A DNA stretch of 64,000 nucleotides from a bacterium (GTDB lineage: Bacteria > Krumholzibacteriota > Krumholzibacteriia > JACNKJ01): contig JAAEPZ010001044.1 of the NCBI GenBank assembly GCA_024231955.1, positions 62,001 through 126,000 on the forward strand, given 5' to 3'. The position numbers were made by a program, and so were the translations under genes. Under the pieces are notes generated by a model. The model worked only from the letters and a program-made list of their open reading frames with translations, ran no database searches and had not been told where the DNA came from. Of this stretch, positions 34,009-44,000 are shown piece by piece (positions within the stretch are counted from its first letter, which is position 1; every line of letters starts with the position of its first letter).

Positions 34009-34845
34009 TCAGGCGGCGGATAGCCGCCTAATCGCGAGCGAAAGACCTCCGACGATGAACAACAGGGCGATGACCATCGGCGTCGGCGGCAGGTCCAGGG
34101 CGATCGAGCCGAGGAAGCCCAGCAGAACGGACAGAACCCCGATCAACATCACCGCCCTGAAGTGCGCGCCCAGGCCCTGGACCCGCCGCTCCCGGAGCAT
34201 GGTGGGGATGGCCAGGAGGCCCAGCGTCAGCAGAGGTCCGATCCAGATCACGCCCGCGGCGATCAGAACCGCCGCCAGCGCACGGAAGGTCAGCAAGGTG
34301 CCGACCCCGCCTGCGCCGACCTTGATCGCCAGCCCCTCCTCGTCCAGCGCCAGAGCGTAGATCATCCCGCGGAAGATGAAGCCGAATCCGAGCAGGACCA
34401 GCGTCAGAACGAGAAAAGCGGTCAACTCGGCTCCGCCGATGGCCAGCAGTTCGCCGCGCAGCATGTGCCGTACGTGAGCCTCGACCCGCGTCGAGGTGGC
34501 GCTCATCAGGATGGTGGCCGCCTGTCCGGCGCAGAAGATCGCCGCCAGCAGGGCCGCGCGCCACCTGCCCGAAGCGCGTTGGCCCTGTCGCCGCGGCAGC
34601 AACAGGCTGACGATCAGGATCGCCGACACGGCGCAGAGGTAGAGGGCGAAGGTGTTCTCCGCCGGCACGCCGCAGAAGACGGCGGCCACCACGGCCGCCG
34701 TGCCGACGGGGGGCAGCGCCAGGCCGAGCAGGATCTCGTCGCGCAGCGATAGCACCGCTCCGAGCGGGGGTGCGGTTAGACCGAGCGCCAGCGCGCCAGC
34801 CAGGGGCATCCAGGAGAATGCGAGGATCGCGAGGAGATCGCTCAT
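34009..34845 (-). CDS. Zinc ABC transporter permease (ZnuB/AztB type)
   Basis: 278 aa, about eight hydrophobic spans of the ABC-3 (metal chelate) permease family, e.g. 'LGLTAPPLGAVLSLRDEILL' near the N-terminus, 'FGFIFRGMIYALALDEEGLA' in the coupling region, and 'IGPLLTLGLLAIPTML'. It forms the membrane channel for metal driven by the ATPase upstream. ATG 34845 overlaps the ATPase stop by ATGA, so the pair is translationally coupled; a longer frame to 34908 is rejected. Last gene of the zinc operon. Confidence 0.88.
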   Translation of the reverse strand: MSDLLAILAFSWMPLAGALALGLTAPPLGAVLSLRDEILLGLALPPVGTAAVVAAVFCGVPAENTFALYLCAVSAILIVSLLLPRRQGQRASGRWRAALLAAIFCAGQAATILMSATSTRVEAHVRHMLRGELLAIGGAELTAFLVLTLVLLGFGFIFRGMIYALALDEEGLAIKVGAGGVGTLLTFRALAAVLIAAGVIWIGPLLTLGLLAIPTMLRERRVQGLGAHFRAVMLIGVLSVLLGFLGSIALDLPPTPMVIALLFIVGGLSLAIRRLSAA

Positions 34846-35471
34846 GCCGTCACCTCCGCCCGCACCGGAACCTCGCGGTCCGCGTCGATCCAGGTCTTCA
34901 CGTGGCACGTGATGACCATGCCCAACCCGCGCGAGCGGGACAACTCGCGCAGAAGATCGCCGATCCGCCGCGCGGAGGGGGCGTCGACGTTGATCGTGGG
35001 TTCGTCCATGAGCAGCAGCCGCGGCGCACCGATCAACGCGCGCGCCACAAGCGCGCGCTGCCGCTGTCCCCCCGACAGGCTGGCGAAGGGGGTATCGGCC
35101 CGCTCAGCGAGATCGACTCTTCCCAACGCCTCGAGCGCGGCGTCCCGGCCTCGGCTCCACCGCGTGGGATCGCCGGAACGGACGATGTCCAGCGCCGTCG
35201 CCGGCACGGAGCGGTCGATCACCGACTCCTGCGGCACGTAGCCGAGGTCGTCCCGTTCGACGCCCCAGGCGATCCGTCCGCTCTTGCGGCGCACGAGGCC
35301 CAGCAGCCCGCGGAGAATGGTGGTCTTGCCGCAGCCGTTGTCCCCCGTGAGCAGCAGGATCTCTCCGGCCGCGATCTCGAAGTCGACCGGTCGCGCGGGC
35401 GCGAACAGATCACCGTTTAAGTGATATCCCCAGCATCCCTCTTCGACCTTGAGCAGGTGCGTCGTCGTCAT
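34842..35471 (-). CDS. Zinc ABC transporter ATPase (ZnuC/AztA type)
   Basis: 209 aa. It has the ABC motifs in order: Walker A TGDNGCGKTT, Q-loop 'GYVPQESVID', signature LSGGQRQRALVARAL, Walker B LLLMDEPTINVD, and 'VITCH' as H-loop. It is short: the C-terminal regulatory extension of E. coli ZnuC is missing. ATG 35471 overlaps the stop of the binding-protein gene (ATGA); the longer frame to 35546 runs through that gene's end and is rejected. It powers zinc import with the permease downstream. Confidence 0.9.
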   Translation of the reverse strand: MTTTHLLKVEEGCWGYHLNGDLFAPARPVDFEIAAGEILLLTGDNGCGKTTILRGLLGLVRRKSGRIAWGVERDDLGYVPQESVIDRSVPATALDIVRSGDPTRWSRGRDAALEALGRVDLAERADTPFASLSGGQRQRALVARALIGAPRLLLMDEPTINVDAPSARRIGDLLRELSRSRGLGMVITCHVKTWIDADREVPVRAEVTA

Positions 35472-36418
35472 CGATCGTCCGCCTCTCCGCTTTCGTTCAA
35501 GGCCGCGAGCAGGGCCTGGAGGTTGTATTCGTGCAGGCCGCTGCACGTGTCGATCTCCTCCCGGGCGCCGACCATGTTGGCGAAACGAACGGACGTGGCG
35601 CCGGTCCGTTTCGCGAACTCCTTCGGCAGCTTCGCGCTCTGGGCCTGGTGATAGATGATCAGCCGCACGCCCTCGCTCCGAGAGGCGCGAGCCAATCGCG
35701 CCAGATGTCGGGCCGTGGGTTCGATGCCCGGTTTCGGTTCGAGGGTGCCGACCACCCGCAGTCCGTAAAACCGCGCCAGGTAGGAGACGTCGGCGTGGTA
35801 GCTGATCACGGGGATCCCCTGTAGCGGCGCGCCCCGTGACTTCAGTTCGGCGACGACGGTCTCGATTTCGGCCAGGTATTCGGTCAGCGCGGCATCGATA
35901 TCGGTTTCCAGCTCCGGGGCCGCTCCCATCAGGGCGTAGGCCACGTTCTCGGCCATGGTCGGCCAGCAGTGGGGACCGACGTTGAAGTGGGGGTTGCCCT
36001 CCGCGTGCTGCTCCCCTTCGCTGCGGCTGATGACCGTCGGCACGTCCAGGATCTCGATCCCGTCGTAGACCTCCACCCAGGCGCGGTGATCCTCCATGAC
36101 CTTCTCGTTGCGGGCCTCGGCGGCCAGCGGCGGCAGCCAGCTGTGCTCCGCATCAAGTCCCAGCGTCAGCAGCAGGTCAGCGCGGTTGAGAAGCGGGATG
36201 AAGCTCGGCCGTGCCGGTACGCCGTGGAAGTCTTCGCGGCCGGAGGCCAGCGTCCTGACCTCGATCAGATCGCCGCCGATCCTTTCGGCGATGACGCCGA
36301 GGTCGGGGATGGAGGCCACGACCCGGAGTTCGTCCGCAACGGCGGTGGCGGTCGCGAAGACAAGCAGCAGCAGCGCGATGCGTGCGCGAATATCGAAAAG
36401 GGTGTCGCTCAGTCTCAT
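35468..36418 (-). CDS. Zinc ABC transporter substrate-binding protein (ZnuA/AztC type)
   Basis: 316 aa, cluster A-I periplasmic metal-binding protein with a signal peptide to about residue 28. Probable ligands are His65 (REDFHGVPAR), His144 (GNPHFNVGP) and His208 (VISYHADVSYLARFYGL), at the spacing of ZnuA/AztC; the fourth, acidic ligand near the C-terminus is not obvious. The His-rich loop of ZnuA is reduced to EQHAEGNPH, closer to AztC-like proteins. ATG overlaps the porin-like gene's stop (ATGA). It delivers zinc to the permease. Confidence 0.9.
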   Translation of the reverse strand: MRLSDTLFDIRARIALLLLVFATATAVADELRVVASIPDLGVIAERIGGDLIEVRTLASGREDFHGVPARPSFIPLLNRADLLLTLGLDAEHSWLPPLAAEARNEKVMEDHRAWVEVYDGIEILDVPTVISRSEGEQHAEGNPHFNVGPHCWPTMAENVAYALMGAAPELETDIDAALTEYLAEIETVVAELKSRGAPLQGIPVISYHADVSYLARFYGLRVVGTLEPKPGIEPTARHLARLARASRSEGVRLIIYHQAQSAKLPKEFAKRTGATSVRFANMVGAREEIDTCSGLHEYNLQALLAALNESGEADDR

Positions 36419-37680
36419 CTCTGCCTCCCATGGGTGTGGTAGCCGATTACGCCGTCGTACTGCAGGACGAGGCGGTGCACGGGATCGCTGTTGGGGTTCA
36501 ACTCGTAGCGGGACACTTCGAGCCGCACGAACTGATAGTGACTGATGTTGAACGTGAGGAACGCGCCGTAGCGGAGACGGGGATCGTCGCCGTACCGGAG
36601 CGGTTCGAACCGCTCGCCGAAGGCACCCAGCTGCCAGGTTCGGTTCAGGCGATACCGCGCGTGACCGAACAGGCCGTCGCGCGTGAGCGTCTCGCGGGAC
36701 CAGACGCCGCCCTCCTCGACCTCGAACGCCTGGCGGTTGCCCAGGAACTCGATTCCGAAATCGAGGCCGGTGTAGAGGTTCTTCTCTGGAGGATTCCAGA
36801 AGACGGTCACGTTGCCGCCGTAGACGGTCTTGGCGTAGGTCTCGCCGGGGAAGCGCTGCGAATACGCGTGATTGGCCTGGTGGACGACGCTCGCGCCGAA
36901 GTCGACGCTCCAGCTCAATCCCAGTTCGAGCGAGGACTGAAGCCGCCCGAGGAGGGCGAGATCCTCCAGCCGCTTGTTGACGCCGGGCGCGATCGGCGCA
37001 TCGGGATCTTCGACCTGCGCCAGGTACTCCGCTTCGAGTTCCGGATTATCGGGGCAGTGAAGATCGTCGCCGTGGAAGTGGCAGCCGGGCGGCGGATTGT
37101 CCGGTCCCCAGGCTGCGGTCGACGAAACGGGATCCGTGTCGTGGCTGTGCCCGACGATGGCGTTGTAGACGCCTCCGGTGAGCTCGACGTAGCGGGAGAG
37201 CGGCGCCAGCCAGGAGAGTTCGACGCCGGTGGGGGCCAGATGCCCGCCGATGTATTCCCGCAGAATCCGCGGCTCGCTGGCGAAGGGCATGGCGTGGCTG
37301 TGGAAGGTGCTCCACCGGCCGAAGGTCGCCAGATAGTGTCCGCCCCGCAGCTTGAGATTTCCGGGCAGACTGTGGATCGCGAAGTACAGCTCGTGAATCT
37401 CCGCGCCCTCCTCGCTGAACTGGGCGTTGAAGTCGATCCGCCCGTAGGGATCGATTTCCGCGCCGAGGGAGAGTTCGGCGGTCGAGATGTTGAAGCCCCG
37501 CGTGGTCCAGATCTTCTCTCCGGCCTCGTCCCGCTCGGCGTCGTGCAGATCGGTCTTCAGATCGAAGGCGAAGCCGATGTCGGGATTCATCCAGGCGCCC
37601 CGGCCCGAACCGGAGCTCTGTCCCAGGACGATTCCCGGGCTGAGCGCGAGCAGGAGAGCCAGGCGTATCGCTGTGTGCAT
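36415..37680 (-). CDS. Outer-membrane porin-like protein of the zinc operon
   Basis: 421 aa. After a signal peptide (to about residue 21) the protein is built of alternating amphipathic beta strands ('LSLGAEIDPYGRIDFNAQF', 'LELGLSWSVDFGASVVH', 'LYTGLDFGIEFLG') and ends in a strand with aromatic residues, as expected for a beta-barrel, though the final residue is not aromatic. Loops are rich in His and Cys: 'GHSHDTDPV', 'GCHFHGDDLHCP' and 'STFHSHAMPF'. Position in the zinc operon, 17 nt after the AztD-like gene and overlapping the zinc-binding-protein gene, suggests it passes zinc across the outer membrane; no TonB box is seen. AAAGGGG precedes ATG. Confidence 0.78.
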   Translation of the reverse strand: MHTAIRLALLLALSPGIVLGQSSGSGRGAWMNPDIGFAFDLKTDLHDAERDEAGEKIWTTRGFNISTAELSLGAEIDPYGRIDFNAQFSEEGAEIHELYFAIHSLPGNLKLRGGHYLATFGRWSTFHSHAMPFASEPRILREYIGGHLAPTGVELSWLAPLSRYVELTGGVYNAIVGHSHDTDPVSSTAAWGPDNPPPGCHFHGDDLHCPDNPELEAEYLAQVEDPDAPIAPGVNKRLEDLALLGRLQSSLELGLSWSVDFGASVVHQANHAYSQRFPGETYAKTVYGGNVTVFWNPPEKNLYTGLDFGIEFLGNRQAFEVEEGGVWSRETLTRDGLFGHARYRLNRTWQLGAFGERFEPLRYGDDPRLRYGAFLTFNISHYQFVRLEVSRYELNPNSDPVHRLVLQYDGVIGYHTHGRQR

Positions 37681-37697
37681 TCCGTTCCCCTTTCGGA

Positions 37698-38933
37698 TCA
37701 GTAATCCTTGATGACGTCAAGCGCCGTGTCGGTGACGAAGATGTACTCGGAGGCCGTGTGCGCCTGCCAGTCGTTGTGGAGTTCGCCCTCGTCGGGATGG
37801 TAGCAGTAGACGCGGCCGTCGGATTTGTCGAGCAGCCAGAGATGATCGCCGGCGTGGTTGACCGCGCAGGCCATGTTCGCCGCCGGCGCGTCCAGGTCGA
37901 GGACCGAGCCATAGCAACTCGCGTTTTCGCCGTCGATGCAGACGAGCCAGGCTTTCGCGGTTTGCAGGTCGGTCACCGCGACCATCTTCCCGTCGCTCGA
38001 CAGGGCGTAGTTGCCGCCACCGTTGTTCCAGGCCAGCGTCGAACCGCTCAGTGTCACCGTCTCGGCTGTCCGGTTCTCCATGTCGAGCAGCAGGATGTTG
38101 TCGGCATCGCCGCTCTCCAGCTTGCGCGGACCGAAGGCCACGGTGTTGTCGCCCGCGTGGTAGAGGAAGTTGACCCGCCCGGTGCCGGGGTAGGCGATCG
38201 AGACCTCCAGCGTCGCATCCTCGATGTCGAGGACCTCGATGTGGTCGTTCGTGGCGATGAAGGCGATGTCCCCGTCGCGGTGGTGACCATGGAGGAGCGC
38301 ATCGCCGTGGGCACCGGTGGCGATCGGGATCTCGGCGATGATCGTATCGGCGTCGAAGTCGATGATCCGCGCCCAGCCGGGATCCATCTGCGTCGCGATC
38401 AGGTGTTCGTCGGTCAGCAGAGCAGCCGAATGGCCGCTGCCGTTGTGCAGAGTGCGAACCGCTTCGGTCTCCGTGTCGACGACGGTGAAGGTGGCGTCGC
38501 CGTCGTTGGCCCAGATCACGTACTCGCCGTGGGGGTGGACGCCCTGGTGGACGTTGTTGCTGCCCGTGACGATCGGGTCGATCCGTTCGGGTACATTCAT
38601 GTCGGCGTGGTCCCCGTGGGCGTGGAAGCCCTGGGTGAAGCCGTAGGCTCCGCCGTTGCTGCCCAGCCAGACGGTGGGTTCGCCGTCCGGGCCGGCTTTG
38701 GCCTGCCGCATCAGGGGATGCCCGTCGGCGAACCAGGTGCCGTGCAGAGCGCCGCTGTCGGCGTCGTAGACCCGCAGGCTGTCGTCGGCTCCAACGGCCC
38801 AGAGCCAGACGTTCATGTCCTCCTCTTCACCCGTATTCGTGCCCAGTATTTTATCGTCGTCCCCGCAGGAGGACAGACTCGTCAACGCGATCAGCAACGA
38901 CAAAAGCAAAGCGATATCCAGGATTCTGCGCAT
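37698..38933 (-). CDS. His-rich beta-propeller lipoprotein, AztD-like zinc chaperone
   Basis: 411 aa. The signal peptide ends in a lipobox (LTSLSSCGDDD), so it is a membrane-anchored lipoprotein. The rest is a repeated beta-propeller ('LRVYDADSGALHGT', 'FTVVDTETEAVRTL', 'IEVLDIEDATLEVSI', 'HLWLLDKSDGRVYCYHPD') with dense histidines: 'GFHAHGDHADM', 'HQGVHPHGEYV' and 'GAHGDALLHGHHRDGD'. AztD of Paracoccus, a periplasmic propeller that hands zinc to the binding protein AztC, has the same architecture and the same neighbours. ATG 38933 has AAAGGGG about 8 nt upstream; ATG 38972 adds an unlikely n-region. Homology is inferred from architecture and context. Confidence 0.75.
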   Translation of the reverse strand: MRRILDIALLLSLLIALTSLSSCGDDDKILGTNTGEEEDMNVWLWAVGADDSLRVYDADSGALHGTWFADGHPLMRQAKAGPDGEPTVWLGSNGGAYGFTQGFHAHGDHADMNVPERIDPIVTGSNNVHQGVHPHGEYVIWANDGDATFTVVDTETEAVRTLHNGSGHSAALLTDEHLIATQMDPGWARIIDFDADTIIAEIPIATGAHGDALLHGHHRDGDIAFIATNDHIEVLDIEDATLEVSIAYPGTGRVNFLYHAGDNTVAFGPRKLESGDADNILLLDMENRTAETVTLSGSTLAWNNGGGNYALSSDGKMVAVTDLQTAKAWLVCIDGENASCYGSVLDLDAPAANMACAVNHAGDHLWLLDKSDGRVYCYHPDEGELHNDWQAHTASEYIFVTDTALDVIKDY

Positions 38934-39053
38934 AGGCGATCCCCTTTCCACGACGCGCGCAAACGTGCGCATCAGCCATCCGCGAGTGCCGGGGATCCGA
39001 TCGTCGGAGACCCGCGTCGCGTTGTATGTCGATTCTGGTGGAAACGATTCGGT

Positions 39054-39368
39054 CTATGCGGTTAAGGGGGGCGCGCGGCTGAAGCTGAAGTCGATGGCGG
39101 CCAGCGACGGAGCGGAGGACGCATCCCGGACGAGCCGCTCGACGTGGGTGATGCCGGCGAGCTCCGGGGCGGCCGGCGCTTCGACGGCCAGATAGGTACG
39201 CTCGAACTGGCAGAGTTCACAATCGTCGTGGGAGGTTTCGCACGGATCCGCGTCAGCGTCATCGCAACATATGGTCAGCTCGTGACTGTGGAACGAGGTG
39301 AATAGGGTTCCAAGAGCCACGAGCAGGATAAGGGCGAGTAGCCCGATATTGCGAGTGAGACGTATCAT
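39054..39368 (-). CDS. Small Cys/His-rich membrane protein heading the zinc operon
   Basis: 104 aa. One N-terminal membrane span (IGLLALILLVALGTLF) is followed by an outside segment with clustered metal ligands: FHSHELTICCDDADADPC and TSHDDCELCQFE (three His, six Cys within 35 residues). It resembles DUF2946-type small proteins found beside metal-uptake genes. The start ATG 39368 is chosen because a -10 box ends 6 nt before it and no ribosome-binding site exists for any upstream ATG; the mRNA would be leaderless. The AztD-like gene follows after 120 nt. A metal sensor, chaperone or sheddable store is possible. Confidence 0.65.
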   Translation of the reverse strand: MIRLTRNIGLLALILLVALGTLFTSFHSHELTICCDDADADPCETSHDDCELCQFERTYLAVEAPAAPELAGITHVERLVRDASSAPSLAAIDFSFSRAPPLTA

Positions 39369-39374
39369 AGGCAT

Positions 39375-39403
39375 ATCGTAATAAAGTGGGTATGGTTCAG
39401 CAA
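39375..39403 (-). promoter_or_regulatory. Promoter of zinc operon, leaderless start
   Basis: On the minus strand TTGCTG (39403-39398), 17-nt spacer, TACGAT (39380-39375). Six bases then lie before ATG 39368, which would be the first transcribed base. No clear Zur palindrome was recognised, though zinc control is expected. Confidence 0.5.
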
Positions 39404-39528
39404 GGGTGTCCATTCGTTCCAGTTGAGTTTGATGGTCGTTCAACTCCGGTCTTGAATCTGTCCGAGCGACGAACTATAGCTTGATGCTCGACCGGCAAAT
39501 CCCTCCCGCCGTCCCGTTCGGAGAACAG

Positions 39529-40911
39529 ATGTCAGACGAACCGCGTGATCCACATTTCGAAGAGAGTATCATTGTGCCCGGCAAGCAGGCCGGCTCGGTG
39601 GGTGAAGCCTGGAAGCTGGCCTATCCGACGGTGATCGGCATGATGTCCGCCACGATCATGTGGACCGTCGATACGATGATGCTCGGCCGTGTGGGCAAGG
39701 TGGAGCTGGCCGCCGCCGGTTTCGGCGGCGTGCTCATCTGGACGCTCTACACCTTCTTCGTCGGCATCGTGCAGGGTGTGAGCACGTTTGTCGCCCAGGC
39801 CAAGGGGGGCGGACGTCTGCGGGAATGTTCGATATTCGCCTGGCAGGGTCTCTACCTCTCCCTGGGTGCGGCTGCCCTCCTGTCTCTCTTCATCTGGAAG
39901 ATGCACTGGATCCTGGATCTGGCCAAGCCGGACCCGGAGGTGATATTCGAGTGTCTCCGCTACACGCGGGCGCGTCTGCTCGGCTCGTTCTTCCTGCTGG
40001 CGACCTTCGTCTTTCACAGCTTCTTCCGCGGCATCGGCGACATGAAGACCCCGATGAAGATCGCCCTGTTCTCCAACGCCGTCAACGTGGTCTTCGATGT
40101 CGTGTTGATCTTCGGCGTGGGACCCTTCCCGCGACTCACCGCCATGGGGGCCGGTGCGGCCACCGCCATCGCCGATCTGTCCGCGGCGTTGATGGGATTC
40201 ATCCTGTTCGTGCGCCCGGTGATTGATCGGGTGTACCACACCCGCACCGAACATCCCTTCAAACCGGATGCGATGAAGCGGTTGATCAGGGTCGGCGCAC
40301 CCATAGGCGGACAGTTCTTCCTCGACATGGGCAGCTTCTCGATCTTCATGGCGGCCATGGGGCGTCTGGGCACCAACCAACTGGCCGCCAGTCAGATCGG
40401 CATTCAGTTGCTCAGCTTCTCGTTCATGCCCGCCAACGGCATCGCCAAGGCGGCTTCGACCATGGTCGGGCAGTACATCGGCGCCGGCAAGCAGGCGCTG
40501 GCCGAGAGATGCGCCTGGGTGACGGTGCGGATGAACCTCGTCTACTCGCTCTTCATCGCCGTCATATTCCTGGTCGGGCGGAAACATATATTCCTGGCCT
40601 TCAACAAGGATCCGGAGGTCGTGGCGGCGGGGATGAGCATCATTCCGCTGCTGGCCGTTTTCCAGATCGGCGATGCGCTGCAGATGGCCTTCACCAACTC
40701 GCTGCACGGCGCGGGCGACACCCGCTTTCCGATGATCCTGATTGCGCTCAGCGCCTATGGGATCTACATCCCCCTGGCGCTGCTCTTCGCCTATGGTTTG
40801 GGCTGGGGCATTGTCGGCGGCTGGCTGGGGGGCGTGATCCACTTCACCGTACTCAGCACGGTGCTGGCGATTCGCTTCCGCGGCGGCAAGTGGAAAACGG
40901 TCACGATCTGA
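39529..40911 (+). CDS. MATE family exporter
   Basis: 460 aa with about 12 membrane spans in two homologous halves. Typical MATE features: 'AYPTVIGMMSATIMWTVDTMMLGRVG' in helix 1-2, 'GIVQGVSTFVAQAKG', 'RLLGSFFLLATFVFHSFFRG' in the first half, and 'ASQIGIQLLSFSFMPANGIAKAAS', 'LHGAGDTRFPMI' in the second. Such transporters export cationic drugs or metabolites by Na+ or H+ antiport; the substrate is not predictable. ATG 39529 has GGAG 5 nt upstream; the in-frame start at 39481-39484 lacks one. Confidence 0.92.
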   Translation: MSDEPRDPHFEESIIVPGKQAGSVGEAWKLAYPTVIGMMSATIMWTVDTMMLGRVGKVELAAAGFGGVLIWTLYTFFVGIVQGVSTFVAQAKGGGRLRECSIFAWQGLYLSLGAAALLSLFIWKMHWILDLAKPDPEVIFECLRYTRARLLGSFFLLATFVFHSFFRGIGDMKTPMKIALFSNAVNVVFDVVLIFGVGPFPRLTAMGAGAATAIADLSAALMGFILFVRPVIDRVYHTRTEHPFKPDAMKRLIRVGAPIGGQFFLDMGSFSIFMAAMGRLGTNQLAASQIGIQLLSFSFMPANGIAKAASTMVGQYIGAGKQALAERCAWVTVRMNLVYSLFIAVIFLVGRKHIFLAFNKDPEVVAAGMSIIPLLAVFQIGDALQMAFTNSLHGAGDTRFPMILIALSAYGIYIPLALLFAYGLGWGIVGGWLGGVIHFTVLSTVLAIRFRGGKWKTVTI

Positions 40912-40958
40912 TTCGCCCCGAGCCCCCTCTATCGAATTCCGCAAGCCTTTGCCAATGG

Positions 40959-40989
40959 GGAACGGGTGGCGCGCGGCGCCACCCGTTCC
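40959..40989. terminator. Bidirectional terminator between MATE and CapA-like genes
   Basis: GGAACGGGTGGCGC (40959-40972), GCG loop, GCGCCACCCGTTCC (40976-40989): perfect 14-bp stem between convergent genes. T-tracts are weak on both sides. Confidence 0.75.
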
Positions 40990-41022
40990 TTGCGTAAGCA
41001 AACTGCGACGCCGTCGGCGACG

Positions 41023-44000
41023 CTATTTCAGCATGATCATCTTGCGGCTCTCGGTGCGGCTGGCGAAACGGGCGCGGCTGAAGTAGACGCCGCTGGCCTG
41101 TCGTTCGCCATCGGCGTCGGTGCCGTCCCAGATGAATGTGCGCCGCTCGTTGCCCTGCAGCGTGCCGTTGAACAGCGTGTTCACCAGGCGGCCTTTGACG
41201 TCATAGATCTCCAGGCTCACTTTGACCGGATTGCCCGCGGGCGCGGTCAGTTCGATATTCGTGCTGGGGTTGAACGGATTCGGGAAGTTCTGAGAGATCC
41301 GTCCGCTAGGCACCTCGACGGTCTGGCCCGGCACCTGGGTCAGGAGATGCACATAGGCGGTCTCCTCGTAGGAGACGGTGATCTCCGCGACGGCCGGATC
41401 GTTGCTGCGGATCTGGATGAAGCGATAGTTGTTGGGGCTCGCCACGGCCAGATCCGGGGCGCCGGTCTGCCACTCATCCCACTCGATGAACTTGATTTCG
41501 TCGAACCAGGACATCCCCTCGCCGCTGTCCGGCGGATCCATCGTGCAGCGCACCTCGAAGTAGGTGGCCTCCTCCGGCGTCTCCAGTTCGGCCCACTGGT
41601 GGAACCAGTCGCTGGTCCCCTCGAACGCCGGACCCAGCTGGGTGCTGGTGATATAGGAGGAGGCGGAGCGGGAGGAGTAGAACCGCGCCAGCATGTTCGC
41701 GCCGTTGGTGTTGTCCGCCTTGAGCCAGCCGGAGAAGCTGTGCCGCTTCGTGGGCACGCAGGGCGGGTGCCGCTCCTGATCGGTACCGACGAAGGTGCCG
41801 GCGCTGGAGGAGCGACGCAGCGCCAGCGAGCGCTCGCCCTTGTAGGACACGGTGTCGTCGAGCCACTCGTCGCTGGTGTTGTCGTCCCAGAGCGTGGCGC
41901 CCTCATCCTCGAAGGTGCCGTGCCACAGGACCTCCCGCCCGAAGCTGATCTCGTAGTCGCCCAGGTTCTCGCCGTTGACGGCGATGATGCGCGACAGGTT
42001 GCCCGGCCCGGTGACCGGGATGGGCTTGCTCAGTTGATAGTCGCCCTCCTGACGGCAGGGGACCGTGAGGTCGTACTGCTCGGTGCTGGCCTGGGCATCG
42101 TCGTAGCTCAGGTGGATGCGGCCGAGGTTGTTGTCGGCATCGTAGGCCACGACCGCGCCCATGGGGCGCGAGTAGTCGGCCAGACGGTCGATGAGTTCGC
42201 GGCCGAACTGCCCGGTGGCCGGCTGGGTGATGTAGTCGTCGATCCAGGCGGGCTTGAAGGTGTAGCCGGTGATGCCCGTCTTGTCGATCTCCAACGAGAG
42301 AACCATCGTCGACATCGTCTCGATGTAGGGCAGTTCGAAGATGAAGTTGCCCATGCTGTGGGCGATGAGCTTGCCGTTGTAGGATTCAAAGCCCTGCACA
42401 ACGTGGGGATGGTGGTTGATCAGGACATCCGCGCCCAGATCCAGGGCCAGTCGCCGCAGCGCCCGCTCGGTGGGGAGGGGTTCGTGCCTGAAGAGGAAGT
42501 CCTCGTTCTCCGGCAGGACGTCGCCGTTGTCGGCGACATGCTCGATGGTGAGATGCTTGTGGACCCCACCCGCGATGATCTTGGCGCCGCCCGGTTCATC
42601 CTCGTCCGGAGGAGAGGTCATGTATTCGTTGCCGGTGTGGGTCTGCACGATGACGATGTCGGCCTGGCTGCGCGTGTCGCCGATGGCCGATTCCAGATTC
42701 TTGGGCAGGTTGTAGGCGAATCCGCACTTGCTGGCGCCGGCGTCGAGGAAGGGCTGCGAATTCCAGCGGCGACCCGTACGGTTGCTGAAACCGAGGAAGG
42801 CCAGCCGCACGCCCCGTTCGGTCCGGTAGGAGGGGAGCATGGCGAAGTAGTCGTTGATGCCCGCGCCGTCGTGTCCGATGCCATACTGATCGCAGAGTGC
42901 GATGGTCTGGAGCATGCCCACCTCACCGTAGTCGATTATGTGGTTGTTGCCCAGCGTGACAAGATCGATGCCTGCGTTGACCACGCCGATGAAGTTCTCG
43001 GGCCTGGCCCGGAACACCACGCTCTTGGTGGGGTGCGGCGTGCCGCCATCGGTATAGGAGACCTCCAGGTTGGCCATGGAGAGGTCGGCGGCGTCGCCGA
43101 AGATCCCTTTGGTGGGGGTGTAGAGGGCGTCGATGCCGTAGGTGTCGATGATCCCGCCGTGGTTCTCGTAGCCGCGGCCGGTCATGATGTCGCCCACGAA
43201 GTTGACGATGAGCGGACTGTTGTCCACGCCTGTCTCGACGCTCACCTGCAGCGTGTCGCTGTCGGCCTGGTTGTCCGGGTCGTGCACCACGCAGGAGACC
43301 GTGTAGGGGTAGTTGGCCTCGACGATGAAGTCGTGCGTGGGATTCTGCTCGCTGCTGGTCTGATCGTCGCCGAAATCCCAGTGGAAGGTGTGGGTCTCGG
43401 AGTCCGGATCCACGACATCTGCGTAGAACTGCACCTCGGCGCGGTAGCGATCCGTCGCGATCTTATCCATGGAGCGGATGTTCCGCGACACGGTGATCTC
43501 CGGGGGCACCGGGAGATCGGTGGTGACGTCAATGATAGTGTCGAAGATCGTGGTGCCGTTGCCGCTGTCGCAATCGTTGACGAAGATCAGCTTGTCGATG
43601 TTCGGCAGGTAGGCGTGGGTGGCGAACCAGTCCTCGCCGATGGGGAGCAGGTAGACGCGCCAGTGTCCCGTGCCGTAGGCCCCCTGGTAGACGGTCCACC
43701 ACTCGGGCCCCTCCGGCAGATCGTCGCCGGCCATGGTGTAGATGAGTTCGTTGACGCCGTCGCCGATGCCGAAGCCCTGCATCTCGCCGATGTTGTCCAC
43801 GTAGACCGCGACCTGCCAGACGGTCTCCCCGGTGATCGTGTAGGGTGCGATCCCCATGGTTTTCCAGCTGTTGCCGTTGATGCGCAGGGCGTAGTCGCCC
43901 TCATGCGTGTTGTTCGTGATCAGCGACCAGGAGTCCGGGTCCTGATCCTGGTCGGGGTAACTGTCGAGCGTGACGCTGCCCGATTCGAAATCCTCGATCA

